Below, one piece after another: positions 35,057 to 43,842 of a stretch of 64,000 nt of DNA; within the stretch, counting starts at the first letter, position 1; every line of letters starts with the position of its first letter. The stretch is from Martinezella hainanensis (GTDB lineage: Bacteria > Pseudomonadota > Alphaproteobacteria > Rhizobiales > Rhizobiaceae). The DNA is taken from the NCBI RefSeq assembly GCF_900094555.1, contig NZ_FMAC01000003.1, positions 558,001 through 622,000 of the forward strand, in the 5' to 3' direction. The notes beneath the pieces were generated by a model. It searched no databases. It was not told the DNA's origin and was given only the letters and a program-made list of their open reading frames with translations. The position numbers were made by a program, and so were the translations under genes.

Positions 35057-35081
35057 CTCCGGCCGTCGCTCGCGGCCGGAG
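35057..35081 (+). terminator. Hairpin after the PsiF-like gene
   Basis: CTCCGGCCG (35057-35065) pairs with CGGCCGGAG (35073-35081), 29 bases after the stop. The GC-rich stem is strong, but no T-run follows. Confidence 0.55.
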
Positions 35082-35554
35082 CGAACGGATCGGTCATTAC
35101 CGCGATGACCTGGCGCGCTTGTGTCGAGATGCCTGCCTTCCTGTCATTTGCCGGTTGTGATCGACAGGGTTTATTTCTCCCGATCGCCATCCAGAACTTA
35201 CGCCTTGTTAAGCTCGCAGTGCTCGCGATCGCAACCAAGGGATAAGTAAAGCCTGGTTAACCATCGTTGATCTTCCCAGCACTGGTAAGGTGGCGATGGG
35301 CAAGTGAGTTTCTCGCTCTTTTTCCTTAAAAATCAACTGGAAGGCTCAAGTTCTCAAAGTCGTTTGGTCGATTTTGATTCATATTATGTATGGGATTCTT
35401 CATGTAGGCATGTATACTGAGGGTGGAATCGGCGCCCTGCCGATTTTGCATCCCTGCCGGGCGCCCTGCGCTGGATGATTGCAATGGCGGCCGGTGGCGT
35501 TTCCGACGTTCGACCGAACATAGCCTGTATCATCTTGCCAATCGGGAGCCCCCA
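35082..35554. other. Intergenic region before the gluconate dehydrogenase genes
   Basis: About 470 bases without a recognised gene. The stretch 35280-35410 is AT-rich and probably carries the promoter of the dehydrogenase operon. The open frame continuing upstream of the GTG start lacks protein character. Confidence 0.4.
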
Positions 35555-36310
35555 GTGTCCGAACTCTGTCCCAAGCGCCAGTCGCGGCGCCATTTCCTTT
35601 CCTCTGTTGCCCTGACCATCCTTGCCGGAAGCGCCGGCCCGGTATTGGCTCGATCATATCAGGGCGGCAATCTTCCCTGGACCTCCTATGCGGCCGATCC
35701 GCCGCGGCAAGTCATGCCGGGCGGCTGGAAGTTCTTCACCGAGCAGGAAGCGCGCACGATCGAGGCGATCGCGGATCGGATGATCCCGGCCGACGAACTC
35801 AGTATTGGCGGCAAGGAAGCGGGCTGTGCTGTCTATCTCGACCGCCAGCTTGCGGGATCCTACGGCAACTCCAGCCGGCTCTATACGCAGGGACCATTCC
35901 TGCCCGGCCTGCCGACGCAAGGCTATCAGGGCGCAGACAATCCGGCGCAGATCTATCGCAAGGGTCTGGCGGCGATCGACGCCTATTTGAAGCAGAACAA
36001 GGGCGGGAAGGCTTTCGCCGATCTTTCGCTGGAAGAGCAGGACGGATTCCTGACGGATCTGGAGGCCGGCAAGGTCAAGCTCGGCAACAATGTCGACGGC
36101 AAGGCCTTCTTCAACGTCATCCTCGGCAATGTCATGGAGGGATTTTTTGCCGACCCGGTTTATGGCGGCAACAAGGACATGGCTTCGTGGAAGATGCTGG
36201 GTTTCCCCGGCGCACGCTACGATTATCGCGACCATGTCAGCAAATTCAATGAGCCCTATCCGCATCCGCCGATTTCCATCGCAAGCCAGCCATTCTGGGC
36301 GGAAAAATAG
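35555..36310 (+). CDS. Gluconate 2-dehydrogenase subunit 3 family protein
   Basis: A 251-residue exported small subunit with a twin-arginine signal (SRRHFLSSVALTILAGSAG). The subunit-3 domain has FFTEQEARTIEAIADRMIPAD, GCAVYLDRQLAG and GNVMEGFFADPVYGGNKDMASWKMLGFPG. The GTG at 35555 is selected for its GGGAG site and because it begins just before the Tat signal. The subunit escorts the flavoprotein across the membrane and stays in the three-part dehydrogenase. Relatives act on gluconate, sorbitol, fructose or 2-ketogluconate. Confidence 0.88.
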   Translation: MSELCPKRQSRRHFLSSVALTILAGSAGPVLARSYQGGNLPWTSYAADPPRQVMPGGWKFFTEQEARTIEAIADRMIPADELSIGGKEAGCAVYLDRQLAGSYGNSSRLYTQGPFLPGLPTQGYQGADNPAQIYRKGLAAIDAYLKQNKGGKAFADLSLEEQDGFLTDLEAGKVKLGNNVDGKAFFNVILGNVMEGFFADPVYGGNKDMASWKMLGFPGARYDYRDHVSKFNEPYPHPPISIASQPFWAEK

Positions 36311-36320
36311 GAGGCCAGCC

Positions 36321-38086
36321 ATGACGAAGATACTTCCGCGTAAAGATGTCGTCATTGTCGGACTCGGTTGGACCGGCGCCATTCTCGCCCATGAACTGAC
36401 CGAACAGGGGCTGGATGTGCTTGCGATCGAGCGCGGACCTTGGCGCGAACCGCGACTGACTTCAACATCGGCTATGTACAGGACGAGCTGCGTTACGGCA
36501 TACGCCGCGACCTCTTCCTGCAGCCGCGCGTCGAAGCGATGACGATGCGCAACAATCTCTCGCAGACGGCGCTGCCGATGCGCGATTACGGTTCCTTCCT
36601 GCCCGGCAATGGCGTTGGCGGGGCGGGTGTGCATTGGAACGGCCATACCTGGCGTTTCTGGGACAGCGATTTCGGCATCAAATCCCATCTGACCGGGCGT
36701 TACGGCGCGTCGAAGTTCGATGGTCTTCAGCTTCAGGATTGGGGCGTGACCGGCGAGGAGATGGAGCCCTTCTACGACAAGTTCGAATATCTGGCCGGCA
36801 TTTCCGGGAAGGCCGGAAACATCAAGGGCCAGATCCAGAACGGCGGCAATCCCTTCGAGGATCCGCGTGCGCGGGACTATCCGCTGCCGCCGATGCAGAT
36901 GAGCTATGCGCCGAGCCTTTTTGCGGAGGCTGCGCGCAAGCTCGGTTATCACCCGTTCCCGACCCCATCGGCGAACTTGTCGAAGGCCTACATCAATCCG
37001 CTTGGGATCGCGATGGGCGAGTGTACGCTCTGCGGCTTCTGCGAACGCTTCGGCTGTGCGAATTATTCCAAGGCCAGTGCGCAGACGACGATCCTGCCCG
37101 TCTTGATGAAGAAGAGGAATTTCGAGCTGCGCACGGACAGCGAAGTGCTGCGCATCGATCTCGACGGCTCAGGCAAGATGGCCAAGGGCGTCACCTATGT
37201 CGACACTTCTGACGAGGAGTTCTTCCAACCGGCCGATATGGTGCTGCTATGCGCCTACGGTCTTCACAATGTGCGCCTGATGCTGCTGTCCGGTATCGGC
37301 AAGCCCTATGATCCGAACAGCGGCGAGGGCGTTGTCGGGCGCAATTACTGTTATCAGACCAATGCTGGCATGCAGGTCTTCTTTGACGACAAGAATTTCA
37401 ATCCCTTCATCGCCTCCGGTGCGCTCGGCCAGACGGTCGACGATTTCAACGGCGATGCCTTCGATCATGGGTTTGTCGATTTCGTCGGTGGGGCCGGGAT
37501 CAACTGCATCCCGACCAACGGCAGGCCGATCGCCATGCGCCCCGTGCCCCCCGGCACGCCGCGCTGGGGATCGAAATGGAAAGCGGCGACCACCCAGGCC
37601 TACAAGAGCACCATGACCTACAGCTCGCAGGGCTCGAGCTATCCGACGCAGGGCAATTATCTCGATCTGGATCCGACCTATAAGGATCGTCTCGGGCGGC
37701 CATTGCTGCGCATCACCTTCGATTTTCCGGACAATGATCTGAAAATGTCCAATTATGTTTCCGATCGGATGGAGGATATCGCCAAGACGCTGGGTGCGCG
37801 TCAGTACAATGGCGCGCGACGCAAGAAGGGCTGGGATTCGGTACCCTATCAGAGCACGCACAATACCGGCGGCGCGATCATGGGGGCCGATCCGAAGACC
37901 AGCGCTGTCAACCGCTATCTGCAGAACTGGGATGTGCCGAACCTGTTCGTCATCGGTGCCTCCGCCTTTGCGCATAATGCCGGCAAGAACCCGACGGGAA
38001 CGGTCGGCGCTTTGGCCTTTGTCGCAGCCGATGCGATCCGCAACACATATCTCCGCAACCCCGGCGCGCCCCTGGTGTCAGCATGA
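36321..38086 (+). pseudogene. GMC flavoprotein subunit of gluconate-2-dehydrogenase type, interrupted by a -1 frameshift
   Basis: The large FAD subunit of the membrane dehydrogenase, ~588 residues if read across the break. The first frame (from ATG 36321, GAGG upstream) gives the FAD motif VVIVGLGWTGAILAHEL and AIERGPWR, then goes out of frame and stops at 36540-36542. The second frame takes over at about 36447 with TATDFNIGYVQDELRYGIRR and runs intact to 38086, including GNGVGGAGVHWNGHTWR, CTLCGFCERFGC and the C-terminal GASAFAHNAGKNPTGTVGAL. One base is missing near 36447-36450 (CGCGA-ACCGCG). The rest is well conserved, so this is a recent mutation or a sequencing error. Confidence 0.85.
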
Positions 38087-39312
38087 TGAAGAAACTCTCC
38101 ATTCTCTTCGCATTCGGCGTCCTCTCGGCATCCGCTAGCTCCGCTCTTGCAGACTCCACCGATCTAGCGGATCGCGTCATCAATGGCCGCTATCAGGCAG
38201 TTCTCGGCGATTGCGCCGCCTGCCACACGAAGCAGGGCGGTCAGCCTTTTGCCGGCGGCGAGCCCCTACAGACGCCCTTCGGCGCTCTGGTGCCGCCGAA
38301 TATCACGCCGGACAAGGAAACCGGCATCGGCAATTGGAGCGAGGTCGATTTCATCCGCATGATGAAAACCGGCACCGGCCATAATGGCATCCGCCTCTAT
38401 CCGGCCATGCCCTATCCGGCCTATAGCAAGATGTCGGACAGGGATCTCTCCGACATGTGGGCCTATCTGACCACGCTGCAGCCGGTCAAGAACAAGGTCG
38501 TCGCCAACCAGCTGCCCTTTCCGCTCAATATCCGGCTATCCATGTGGGGGTGGAATCTCCTCAATTTCGATCCTGCACCTTTCGTGCCGGATGAGAAGCA
38601 GACGGCCGAGTGGAACCGTGGCGCCTATCTCGTGCAGGGGCCGGGCCATTGCGGAACCTGCCATTCGCCCAAATCCTTCCTGGGGGCCGACAAGGACTCT
38701 CAATTCCTGCAGGGCGCTTCGCTGCAGGGCTGGTATGCCCCCAACATCACCGGCGATCCGCATATCGGCATCGGAGCCTGGAGCGAGGACGAGATCGTCA
38801 CCTATCTGAGGACGGGTTCCACGGATAAGACGATCGCTTCCGACCCGATGGCGGAGGCCATCGCACAGTCGACCTCGCAGATGAAGGATGCCGACCTGAA
38901 GGCGATTGCGGTCTATCTGAAGAGCCTCTCCGCTAGTTCGTCGGATAAGCCTGCACCGCTGAAGGCCGATGATGGGCGCATGGTGGCGGGTGCTGCCATC
39001 TATCATGACACCTGTTCCGCCTGCCACGGCATGGATGGGAAGGGCGCCATGCCACTGTTTCCAGCGCTGGCCGGCAACAGCCTCGTCCAGCAGCCAAGCG
39101 CGGAAACCCTTGCCCATGTCGTTCTGGCGGGAAGCCAGGCTGTTTATACCTCGTCGAAACAAACGACCCCGGCCATGCCATCATTCGCCTGGAGGCTTAG
39201 CGATCAGCAGGTCAGCGACGTGCTGACCTATGTCCGCAACAGCTGGGGCAATGCGGCTGCCCCCGTCAGCGCGGGCGATGTCAGCAATATAAGGGGAAGC
39301 GCTCAGGACTAG
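38083..39312 (+). CDS. Triheme cytochrome c subunit of gluconate-2-dehydrogenase type
   Basis: A 409-residue periplasmic/membrane-attached cytochrome with signal peptide LSILFAFGVLSASASSALA and three haem motifs: CAACH (near 44), CGTCH (near 190) and CSACH (near 310). It accepts electrons from the flavoprotein and passes them to ubiquinone. Its start overlaps the flavoprotein stop by four bases, which indicates the three genes evolved as one operon. Confidence 0.92.
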   Translation: MMKKLSILFAFGVLSASASSALADSTDLADRVINGRYQAVLGDCAACHTKQGGQPFAGGEPLQTPFGALVPPNITPDKETGIGNWSEVDFIRMMKTGTGHNGIRLYPAMPYPAYSKMSDRDLSDMWAYLTTLQPVKNKVVANQLPFPLNIRLSMWGWNLLNFDPAPFVPDEKQTAEWNRGAYLVQGPGHCGTCHSPKSFLGADKDSQFLQGASLQGWYAPNITGDPHIGIGAWSEDEIVTYLRTGSTDKTIASDPMAEAIAQSTSQMKDADLKAIAVYLKSLSASSSDKPAPLKADDGRMVAGAAIYHDTCSACHGMDGKGAMPLFPALAGNSLVQQPSAETLAHVVLAGSQAVYTSSKQTTPAMPSFAWRLSDQQVSDVLTYVRNSWGNAAAPVSAGDVSNIRGSAQD

Positions 39313-39334
39313 CGGAATCCATAGTTGCGGGCAG

Positions 39335-39358
39335 GGATTGCGCCAGGGGGCGCGATCC
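39335..39358. terminator. Bidirectional terminator hairpin
   Basis: GGATTGCGCC (39335-39344) and GGCGCGATCC (39349-39358) form a 10-base stem with one wobble pair and an AGGG loop, between the convergent cytochrome and LprI-like genes. Confidence 0.55.
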
Positions 39359-39378
39359 TCGCTTGGCGTCAACTAATG

Positions 39379-40011
39379 TCATTGTTTGCGGTAGGTGCCC
39401 TGCAAGGTCACCCCGGCGGCGAAATCGCAAACACCCGCCTGCGACACACGCCAGGTCTTCGCATTGAGGCGATTGAGGTCGATCTTGCAGGCATCCCTGG
39501 AAAGCTCGGCGTGTTCTTTCGCCAGCGGAACGACGCCGTCGATACCATCGGCATTGACATCGCCGGCATCTGCGCCGCCCGGGCCGACATAGGTCGAGGC
39601 GAGCGAAACTGCGAGGAGTCCATCGACCGGCCCGAAGACGGCAAGATGGCCCTCGTTGCCATCGGCGCTATTCGACTGGAAATCCGTCGACGCGCTTTGT
39701 CCGCCCTTGGTCACCAGAAGGGAAGCAATCTGATCGTCATAGGCCTGTCGGGCGCATGTCACATCGCTGCAGGACTGCACCTTCGTAATCCAGCGCCGTT
39801 GCCGTTCGCGAATCTTGTCGGCATCATCGTGCTTCAGCGCGGCCGCATAGAGATCCCTCACCATCGCATCGCGGGCAAGCAGCGATTTGTCCTGGCAGAT
39901 CATGTGGTCGCTCAGCGAGCCCGGCTTTGCGCAATCGATCCCTGCGGCTTCGACGGGCACAGCAAATAGGCCGATGATGATCACCGCCGAGGCGGATCTC
40001 GAAATTCTCAT
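39379..40011 (-). CDS. LprI/DUF1311-like secreted protein
   Basis: A 210-residue exported protein. After the signal peptide (ending near VPVEA) comes the lysozyme-inhibitor LprI N-terminal-like domain: DCAKPGSLSDHMICQDKSLL, ERQRRWITKVQSCSDVTC and ARQAYDDQIASL. Conserved cysteines suggest disulfides. The C-terminal half (SVALASTYVGP-like region near 135 onward) is not recognised. The family includes inhibitors of host lysozyme, but most members are uncharacterised. Confidence 0.8.
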   Translation of the reverse strand: MRISRSASAVIIIGLFAVPVEAAGIDCAKPGSLSDHMICQDKSLLARDAMVRDLYAAALKHDDADKIRERQRRWITKVQSCSDVTCARQAYDDQIASLLVTKGGQSASTDFQSNSADGNEGHLAVFGPVDGLLAVSLASTYVGPGGADAGDVNADGIDGVVPLAKEHAELSRDACKIDLNRLNAKTWRVSQAGVCDFAAGVTLQGTYRKQ

Positions 40012-40152
40012 GGGATACCTCCTTCTCCGATACCCCAGCTAACTATGCCTGCGTGCAGCTTCGTAAAGGCCCTCTCGGCGTCTACGGCCAAGCTGGACAA
40101 ATATTGCGCCGGCGTTTGAAGATTGCGGGCATCCGCTCTAGCATCAAAAAAG

Positions 40153-40204
40153 TAGAGCGTGATGTCGTCCGAAAACTGCGTACACTTTTCGGCATCACGC
40201 TCTA
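40153..40204. repeat. Rhizobial palindromic intergenic repeat
   Basis: A 52-base interrupted palindrome. The outer arms are TAGAGCGTGATG (40153-40164) and CATCACGCTCTA (40193-40204), perfect over 12 bases. The inner arms are CCGAAAA (40169-40175) and TTTTCGG (40186-40192). I recognise this arrangement as a short interspersed element common between rhizobial genes. It would fold as a cruciform or RNA hairpin just upstream of the membrane-protein gene. Confidence 0.7.
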
Positions 40205-40245
40205 GTTTCGACGGTCTGAACATATGGAGGCTGATTGGAGGTCAC

Positions 40246-40752
40246 ATGGAGGGTGAAGCACAACTGTCCGGCAGGATCACATTCCTGATCGTCGGTTCCA
40301 TGTTTCTTGCCGTCTGCGTCGCAATGGGAGCTTTGGCGGTCTACCTCTATCAGACCTATGCGAACGCGACGGCCATGGCGGCGTGCACGGTCTTTTCCTG
40401 GGCGTTCGGCAGCATGGTAGTTTCGATGGCACTCGTGCTTCTGACCTCAGGAAATACGACCAAAGGCAAGGTCGGCACGAGGAGGGGGCAGGTGACGATC
40501 AGCCTCGGTAACAAGTTGCCGGGCTCTGATCGTCACATTACCGGCGATGGTATCGAGGCCAAAGGCGAGGCGAGGACACGCATCACAAGCGTTCTACCCT
40601 CACTTTTTCTGATCGTGTCTTCATTTGGTTTGGCCCTGCTCGGCCTCTTCCTCTTCGGGCACCATCGGCTCGATCTGGTCGGATCGGGAATGTTCATTGC
40701 GGTAGTGTTCTACATTGCGAATTGGAGCAGGCTCGCCTGGCCGCGCACCTAG
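40246..40752 (+). CDS. Hypothetical four-helix membrane protein
   Basis: A 168-residue protein with two hydrophobic helices near the N-terminus (about 10-35 and 45-70), a hydrophilic, basic middle (TRRGQVTISLGNKLPGSDRH) and two more helices at the C-terminus. The ATG at 40246 has GGAGG upstream; a longer frame begins inside the repeat and is unlikely. No family was recognised and no neighbour suggests a role. Confidence 0.65.
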   Translation: MEGEAQLSGRITFLIVGSMFLAVCVAMGALAVYLYQTYANATAMAACTVFSWAFGSMVVSMALVLLTSGNTTKGKVGTRRGQVTISLGNKLPGSDRHITGDGIEAKGEARTRITSVLPSLFLIVSSFGLALLGLFLFGHHRLDLVGSGMFIAVVFYIANWSRLAWPRT

Positions 40753-40859
40753 CTTCGTCGTATCGGCAGGGTCGCGGGATTGAACGAGACTGTACCTCTC
40801 AGCCGGCTACTCCACCTCTTTACGATCGGCTTTCGACCGTCACCGGGCCGAACCGCACG

Positions 40860-42128
40860 TCAGGCAGCATCTTTGCGACCGCCTTCGACCGGATGGTTTT
40901 CCTCCAGCGGATCGAGATCGACGCGATATGCGAACAATTTGCGGCTGGCCCTGACGCTCATCGGAATGAACAGAGGCAGAAGCAGATCTCGCAGAAACAG
41001 GCTAAGCCGACTGTTTTTCCGTTTTCTGGAAGCATTTTGCCGGGTGAGCTTCACCACGCGGGCGATGCGCGGCCGCCGCAGCGCCTCATAACGGGCAAAG
41101 GCCGCGCCGTAGTCGAGCGTATCTGCGAGACAGGATGATAGGACCACGGCATCCTCTATGGCCATCGACGCCCCCTGGCCGGCATGTGGGCCGATGGCGT
41201 GTGCTGCGTCGCCGAGCAGCACAACGCGTCCGTTCGACCAGATCGGAAGCTGCGGCATATCAAAGATGGGATAGCTGCGCTCGATCCTGTCGACCGCGTG
41301 CAGGATCGATCTGTTGGGCTCGGGATCGGCCGCGTGCATCTGGCGAACGTGAGCGGCGAGCGCCTTCGGTTCCAATGTGCGCACGGCATCGGGCGTGTCG
41401 GCGGGGAAGGAATCGAACCAGTATACGGGGTGGGATGCCGTCTTGAGGTAACCGAAGAAGGCCTTCTCTCCGAAGGTCATGCGCATCACTCCATCGGTAT
41501 CCGGTATGTCCGCATCGACGATACCGCCCGTGCCGATCAGGCCGGTAAATTGCGGTAGGGGATAATCCGGAAATATTTGCGTGCGGACGAAGGATCGCAG
41601 CCCATCGGCGGCGGCGAGCAGGTCAACGGCAAGACCGGCACTTTCGGAGAAGTTGAGCGTTACGGCGTGTGCGTGATTGTCGACCTTGGTCACGCGCCGG
41701 CCAAATTGCGTGACGATGCCCTCGGCCTCACACTTCCCGATCAGGATGCCGGTCAGAACGCCGCGCTTGATGGTGACGGCGGGCGTGCCGAATGTCGCCA
41801 AATGGTCGCTCTGGTCGACGAGTGCGAGCCTTTTGCCGCGTGCGTTGCAGAGCTCAATGGCACGGGTTTCCAATCCTTCGCTCAGCACTGCGTCGTGGCA
41901 GTCCACCGCCCGCAGGGCATTCATGCCATTGGAGGCGAGCGTCAGGAACTCGCCTTCGGACAAGGCGGCCTCTCTGGTGCGGGCTTCGAACAATATTGGA
42001 CGAAAGCCGAGCTTTGCCAGCCGGAGCGCGAGCACAAGCCCGCCAATGCCGGCGCCGCATATGCCGATCGTCACCTCCGGGCTTGCTGCTCGATTAATGG
42101 TTGCAGCACGGTCTTCAATGGGGCACAT
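40860..42128 (-). CDS. FAD-dependent aromatic monooxygenase
   Basis: A 422-residue class A flavoprotein hydroxylase: FAD motif GICGAGIGGLVLALRLAKLG, the DG motif region LLAAADGLRSFVRTQ and the GD motif VVLLGDAAHAIGPHAGQGASM. Relatives hydroxylate salicylate, 6-hydroxynicotinate or similar aromatics with NAD(P)H. The ATG at 42128 follows AAGGAGGAAC. The divergent MarR gene starts only 27 bases away and almost certainly controls it. The substrate is not deducible. Confidence 0.88.
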   Translation of the reverse strand: MCPIEDRAATINRAASPEVTIGICGAGIGGLVLALRLAKLGFRPILFEARTREAALSEGEFLTLASNGMNALRAVDCHDAVLSEGLETRAIELCNARGKRLALVDQSDHLATFGTPAVTIKRGVLTGILIGKCEAEGIVTQFGRRVTKVDNHAHAVTLNFSESAGLAVDLLAAADGLRSFVRTQIFPDYPLPQFTGLIGTGGIVDADIPDTDGVMRMTFGEKAFFGYLKTASHPVYWFDSFPADTPDAVRTLEPKALAAHVRQMHAADPEPNRSILHAVDRIERSYPIFDMPQLPIWSNGRVVLLGDAAHAIGPHAGQGASMAIEDAVVLSSCLADTLDYGAAFARYEALRRPRIARVVKLTRQNASRKRKNSRLSLFLRDLLLPLFIPMSVRASRKLFAYRVDLDPLEENHPVEGGRKDAA

Positions 42129-42151
42129 TGGTTCCTCCTTCAAATAGTTTG

Positions 42152-42164
42152 ATAAATGAATTAT
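42152..42164. promoter_or_regulatory. Possible MarR operator in the shared start region
   Basis: ATAAATGAATTAT is an imperfect 13-base palindrome lying across the marR-type start codon, in the AT-rich 27-base gap between divergent start codons. MarR proteins usually bind palindromes of this kind in such positions. Confidence 0.3.
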
Positions 42165-42650
42165 TCGATGATCGAACAAAAGTCAAATGAAGATGAGCAG
42201 CGCCTTGTCGAAGCCATCAGCCTTGCCTGCATGCGCTGGCAGGAGGCGACCGAGAGCTTCGACGAAACCTTTGGCAAGCTGCATGGGCTGAACAGCGCCG
42301 AGCGGCGCTGCCTCAGCGTGATCATGCGCGCGCCGCAACCTGCGAACGCCGTCGCCAAGGCCATCGGTCTTGCGCCTCCCTCGGTTACGGCGTTGATCGA
42401 TCGTCTTTCGGCGCGCGACCTTCTCCACCGCGTTCCAGATCCGAACGACCGACGTCGTGTGCTGGTGGCGCCATCCGAGAAGGCGATCAGGCTGGGACGC
42501 GAAGCCTATGGTCCTATCGAAGAGGCCGGCGCGCAGATGCTCAAGCAGTTTTCCGAGGCGGAAAAGAAGGTGGTCCTGCGGTTCGTCACGCAAGCCATCG
42601 AGATGCAGGAACGGGAGCTCGAGCGGCTGTTGCAGCAGGAAAAGAGCTGA
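42156..42650 (+). CDS. MarR-family transcriptional regulator
   Basis: A 164-residue winged-helix regulator. The recognition region is NAVAKAIGLAPPSVTALIDR and the wing is VPDPNDRRRVLVAPSEK, flanked by dimerisation helices. No ribosome site precedes the ATG at 42156 or the in-frame ATG at 42168, so translation may be from a leaderless message. Divergent placement argues that it represses the adjacent monooxygenase gene and responds to its aromatic substrate. Confidence 0.88.
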   Translation: MNYSMIEQKSNEDEQRLVEAISLACMRWQEATESFDETFGKLHGLNSAERRCLSVIMRAPQPANAVAKAIGLAPPSVTALIDRLSARDLLHRVPDPNDRRRVLVAPSEKAIRLGREAYGPIEEAGAQMLKQFSEAEKKVVLRFVTQAIEMQERELERLLQQEKS

Positions 42651-42822
42651 TCTCAGTCGCCGAAAGGTGAGGCGAATGCGTGCGTTCGGCTGGCTCTTGA
42701 ACTCGATAGGGCGACATCTCATTTGAATAGTCACCACTTCAATCTGTCGAACTGACAGCCTCCTGCTTCCCAACAGTTGCTGCCGGTCCTCGTAGCGACG
42801 CGCCTGCGTCGGAGGAGTTTTC

Positions 42823-43785
42823 ATGGGCTTCATTGATCGCGACATCCAGCCGTCATCCGATGCCGGGCTGCTGGATGCCTATTCCCAATCGGTATCAGGT
42901 GCCGTTGATCTCGTCGGTCCGGCCGTCAGCCGGATCGAGCGTTTGGGCGGCCGCGCTGGCCACGGGTCCGGCTTTGCCATTTCGCCGGATGGCTTGGTCG
43001 TGACCAACAATCATGTCGTTGACGACGCCAAGGCCGTGCGCATCCAGACCCCGGAAGGGGCGACCGTCGAGGGACGGGTGCTCGGGCGTGACCCGGATAC
43101 CGACCTCGCGCTCATCCGTGCCAATGACTGGCCCGGTAATTGGGCGAAACTTGGCGATTCCAAATCGCTGAAGCGCGGCCATATCGCGATTGCCATCGGC
43201 AATCCGCTGGGCTTCGAATGGACCGTCACGGCGGGTATCGTCTCTGCGCTTGGACGCTCGATGCGCGCGGCGAGCGGGCGGTTGATGGAAGACATCATCC
43301 AGACGGATGCGGCCCTCAACCCCGGTAACTCCGGCGGTCCGCTGGTGTCATCTGCCGGCGAGGTGGTCGGCGTCAATACCGCCGTCATCCAGGGTGCGCA
43401 GAGCATCGCATTCTCGGTTGCTTCAAACACGGCCAAGCATGTTGTGTCCGAGATCCTGCGCTTCGGCCATGTCCGGCGCGCCTATATCGGCATCGCCGCC
43501 GATACGGTCGAGCTGCATCGGCGCATCGCGCTCGAGGCTGGCGTTACGCATTCGACGGCCGTGCGTCTGCGTCGCGTCGAAAAGGATAGTCCAGCCGAAA
43601 AGGGCGGCTTGCAGGAGGGCGACTATCTGCTTGCCATCGACGGCCATGCGGTATCAGGCATAGACGATGTCGTCCGGTTGCTCGACGGTGACAAGATCGA
43701 TACGGAGATCGAAATCTTGATCTTCAGCGTCGGCGGTCTGATCGAACGAAGGCAAGTCAAGCCTTCGGCGCGCCCGGCTATTTAA
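42823..43785 (+). CDS. HtrA/DegP-like serine protease (S1C) without signal peptide
   Basis: A 320-residue protease with the complete triad H64 (TNNHVVDD), D94 (DPDTDLALI) and S170 (NPGNSGGPLV), followed by one PDZ domain (EKDSPAEKGGLQEGDYLLAI). Classical DegP/DegQ have an export signal and two PDZ domains. Here the N-terminus (MGFIDRDIQPSSDAGLLDAY) is hydrophilic, so the enzyme may be cytosolic or the annotated start lacks an upstream exon-like part. GGAGGAG before the ATG supports this start. It is convergent with the acid-sugar operon. Confidence 0.88.
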   Translation: MGFIDRDIQPSSDAGLLDAYSQSVSGAVDLVGPAVSRIERLGGRAGHGSGFAISPDGLVVTNNHVVDDAKAVRIQTPEGATVEGRVLGRDPDTDLALIRANDWPGNWAKLGDSKSLKRGHIAIAIGNPLGFEWTVTAGIVSALGRSMRAASGRLMEDIIQTDAALNPGNSGGPLVSSAGEVVGVNTAVIQGAQSIAFSVASNTAKHVVSEILRFGHVRRAYIGIAADTVELHRRIALEAGVTHSTAVRLRRVEKDSPAEKGGLQEGDYLLAIDGHAVSGIDDVVRLLDGDKIDTEIEILIFSVGGLIERRQVKPSARPAI

Positions 43786-43808
43786 CGAATAGCCCAAACC
43801 ATAAAGAC

Positions 43809-43834
43809 GGCAGCATCGTACGCACGATGCTGCC
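43809..43834. terminator. Bidirectional rho-independent terminator
   Basis: GGCAGCATCGT (43809-43819) and ACGATGCTGCC (43824-43834) form a perfect 11-base stem with an ACGC loop, then AATCTCTTTT on the plus strand. It separates the convergent protease gene and the end of the acid-sugar operon. Confidence 0.8.
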
Positions 43835-43842
43835 AATCTCTT

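Noticed and set aside
36447..36450. Programmed ribosomal frameshift in the GMC gene
   Set aside because: No slippery heptamer or downstream pseudoknot is apparent, and homologous dehydrogenase genes are known as single frames. A point deletion explains the data.
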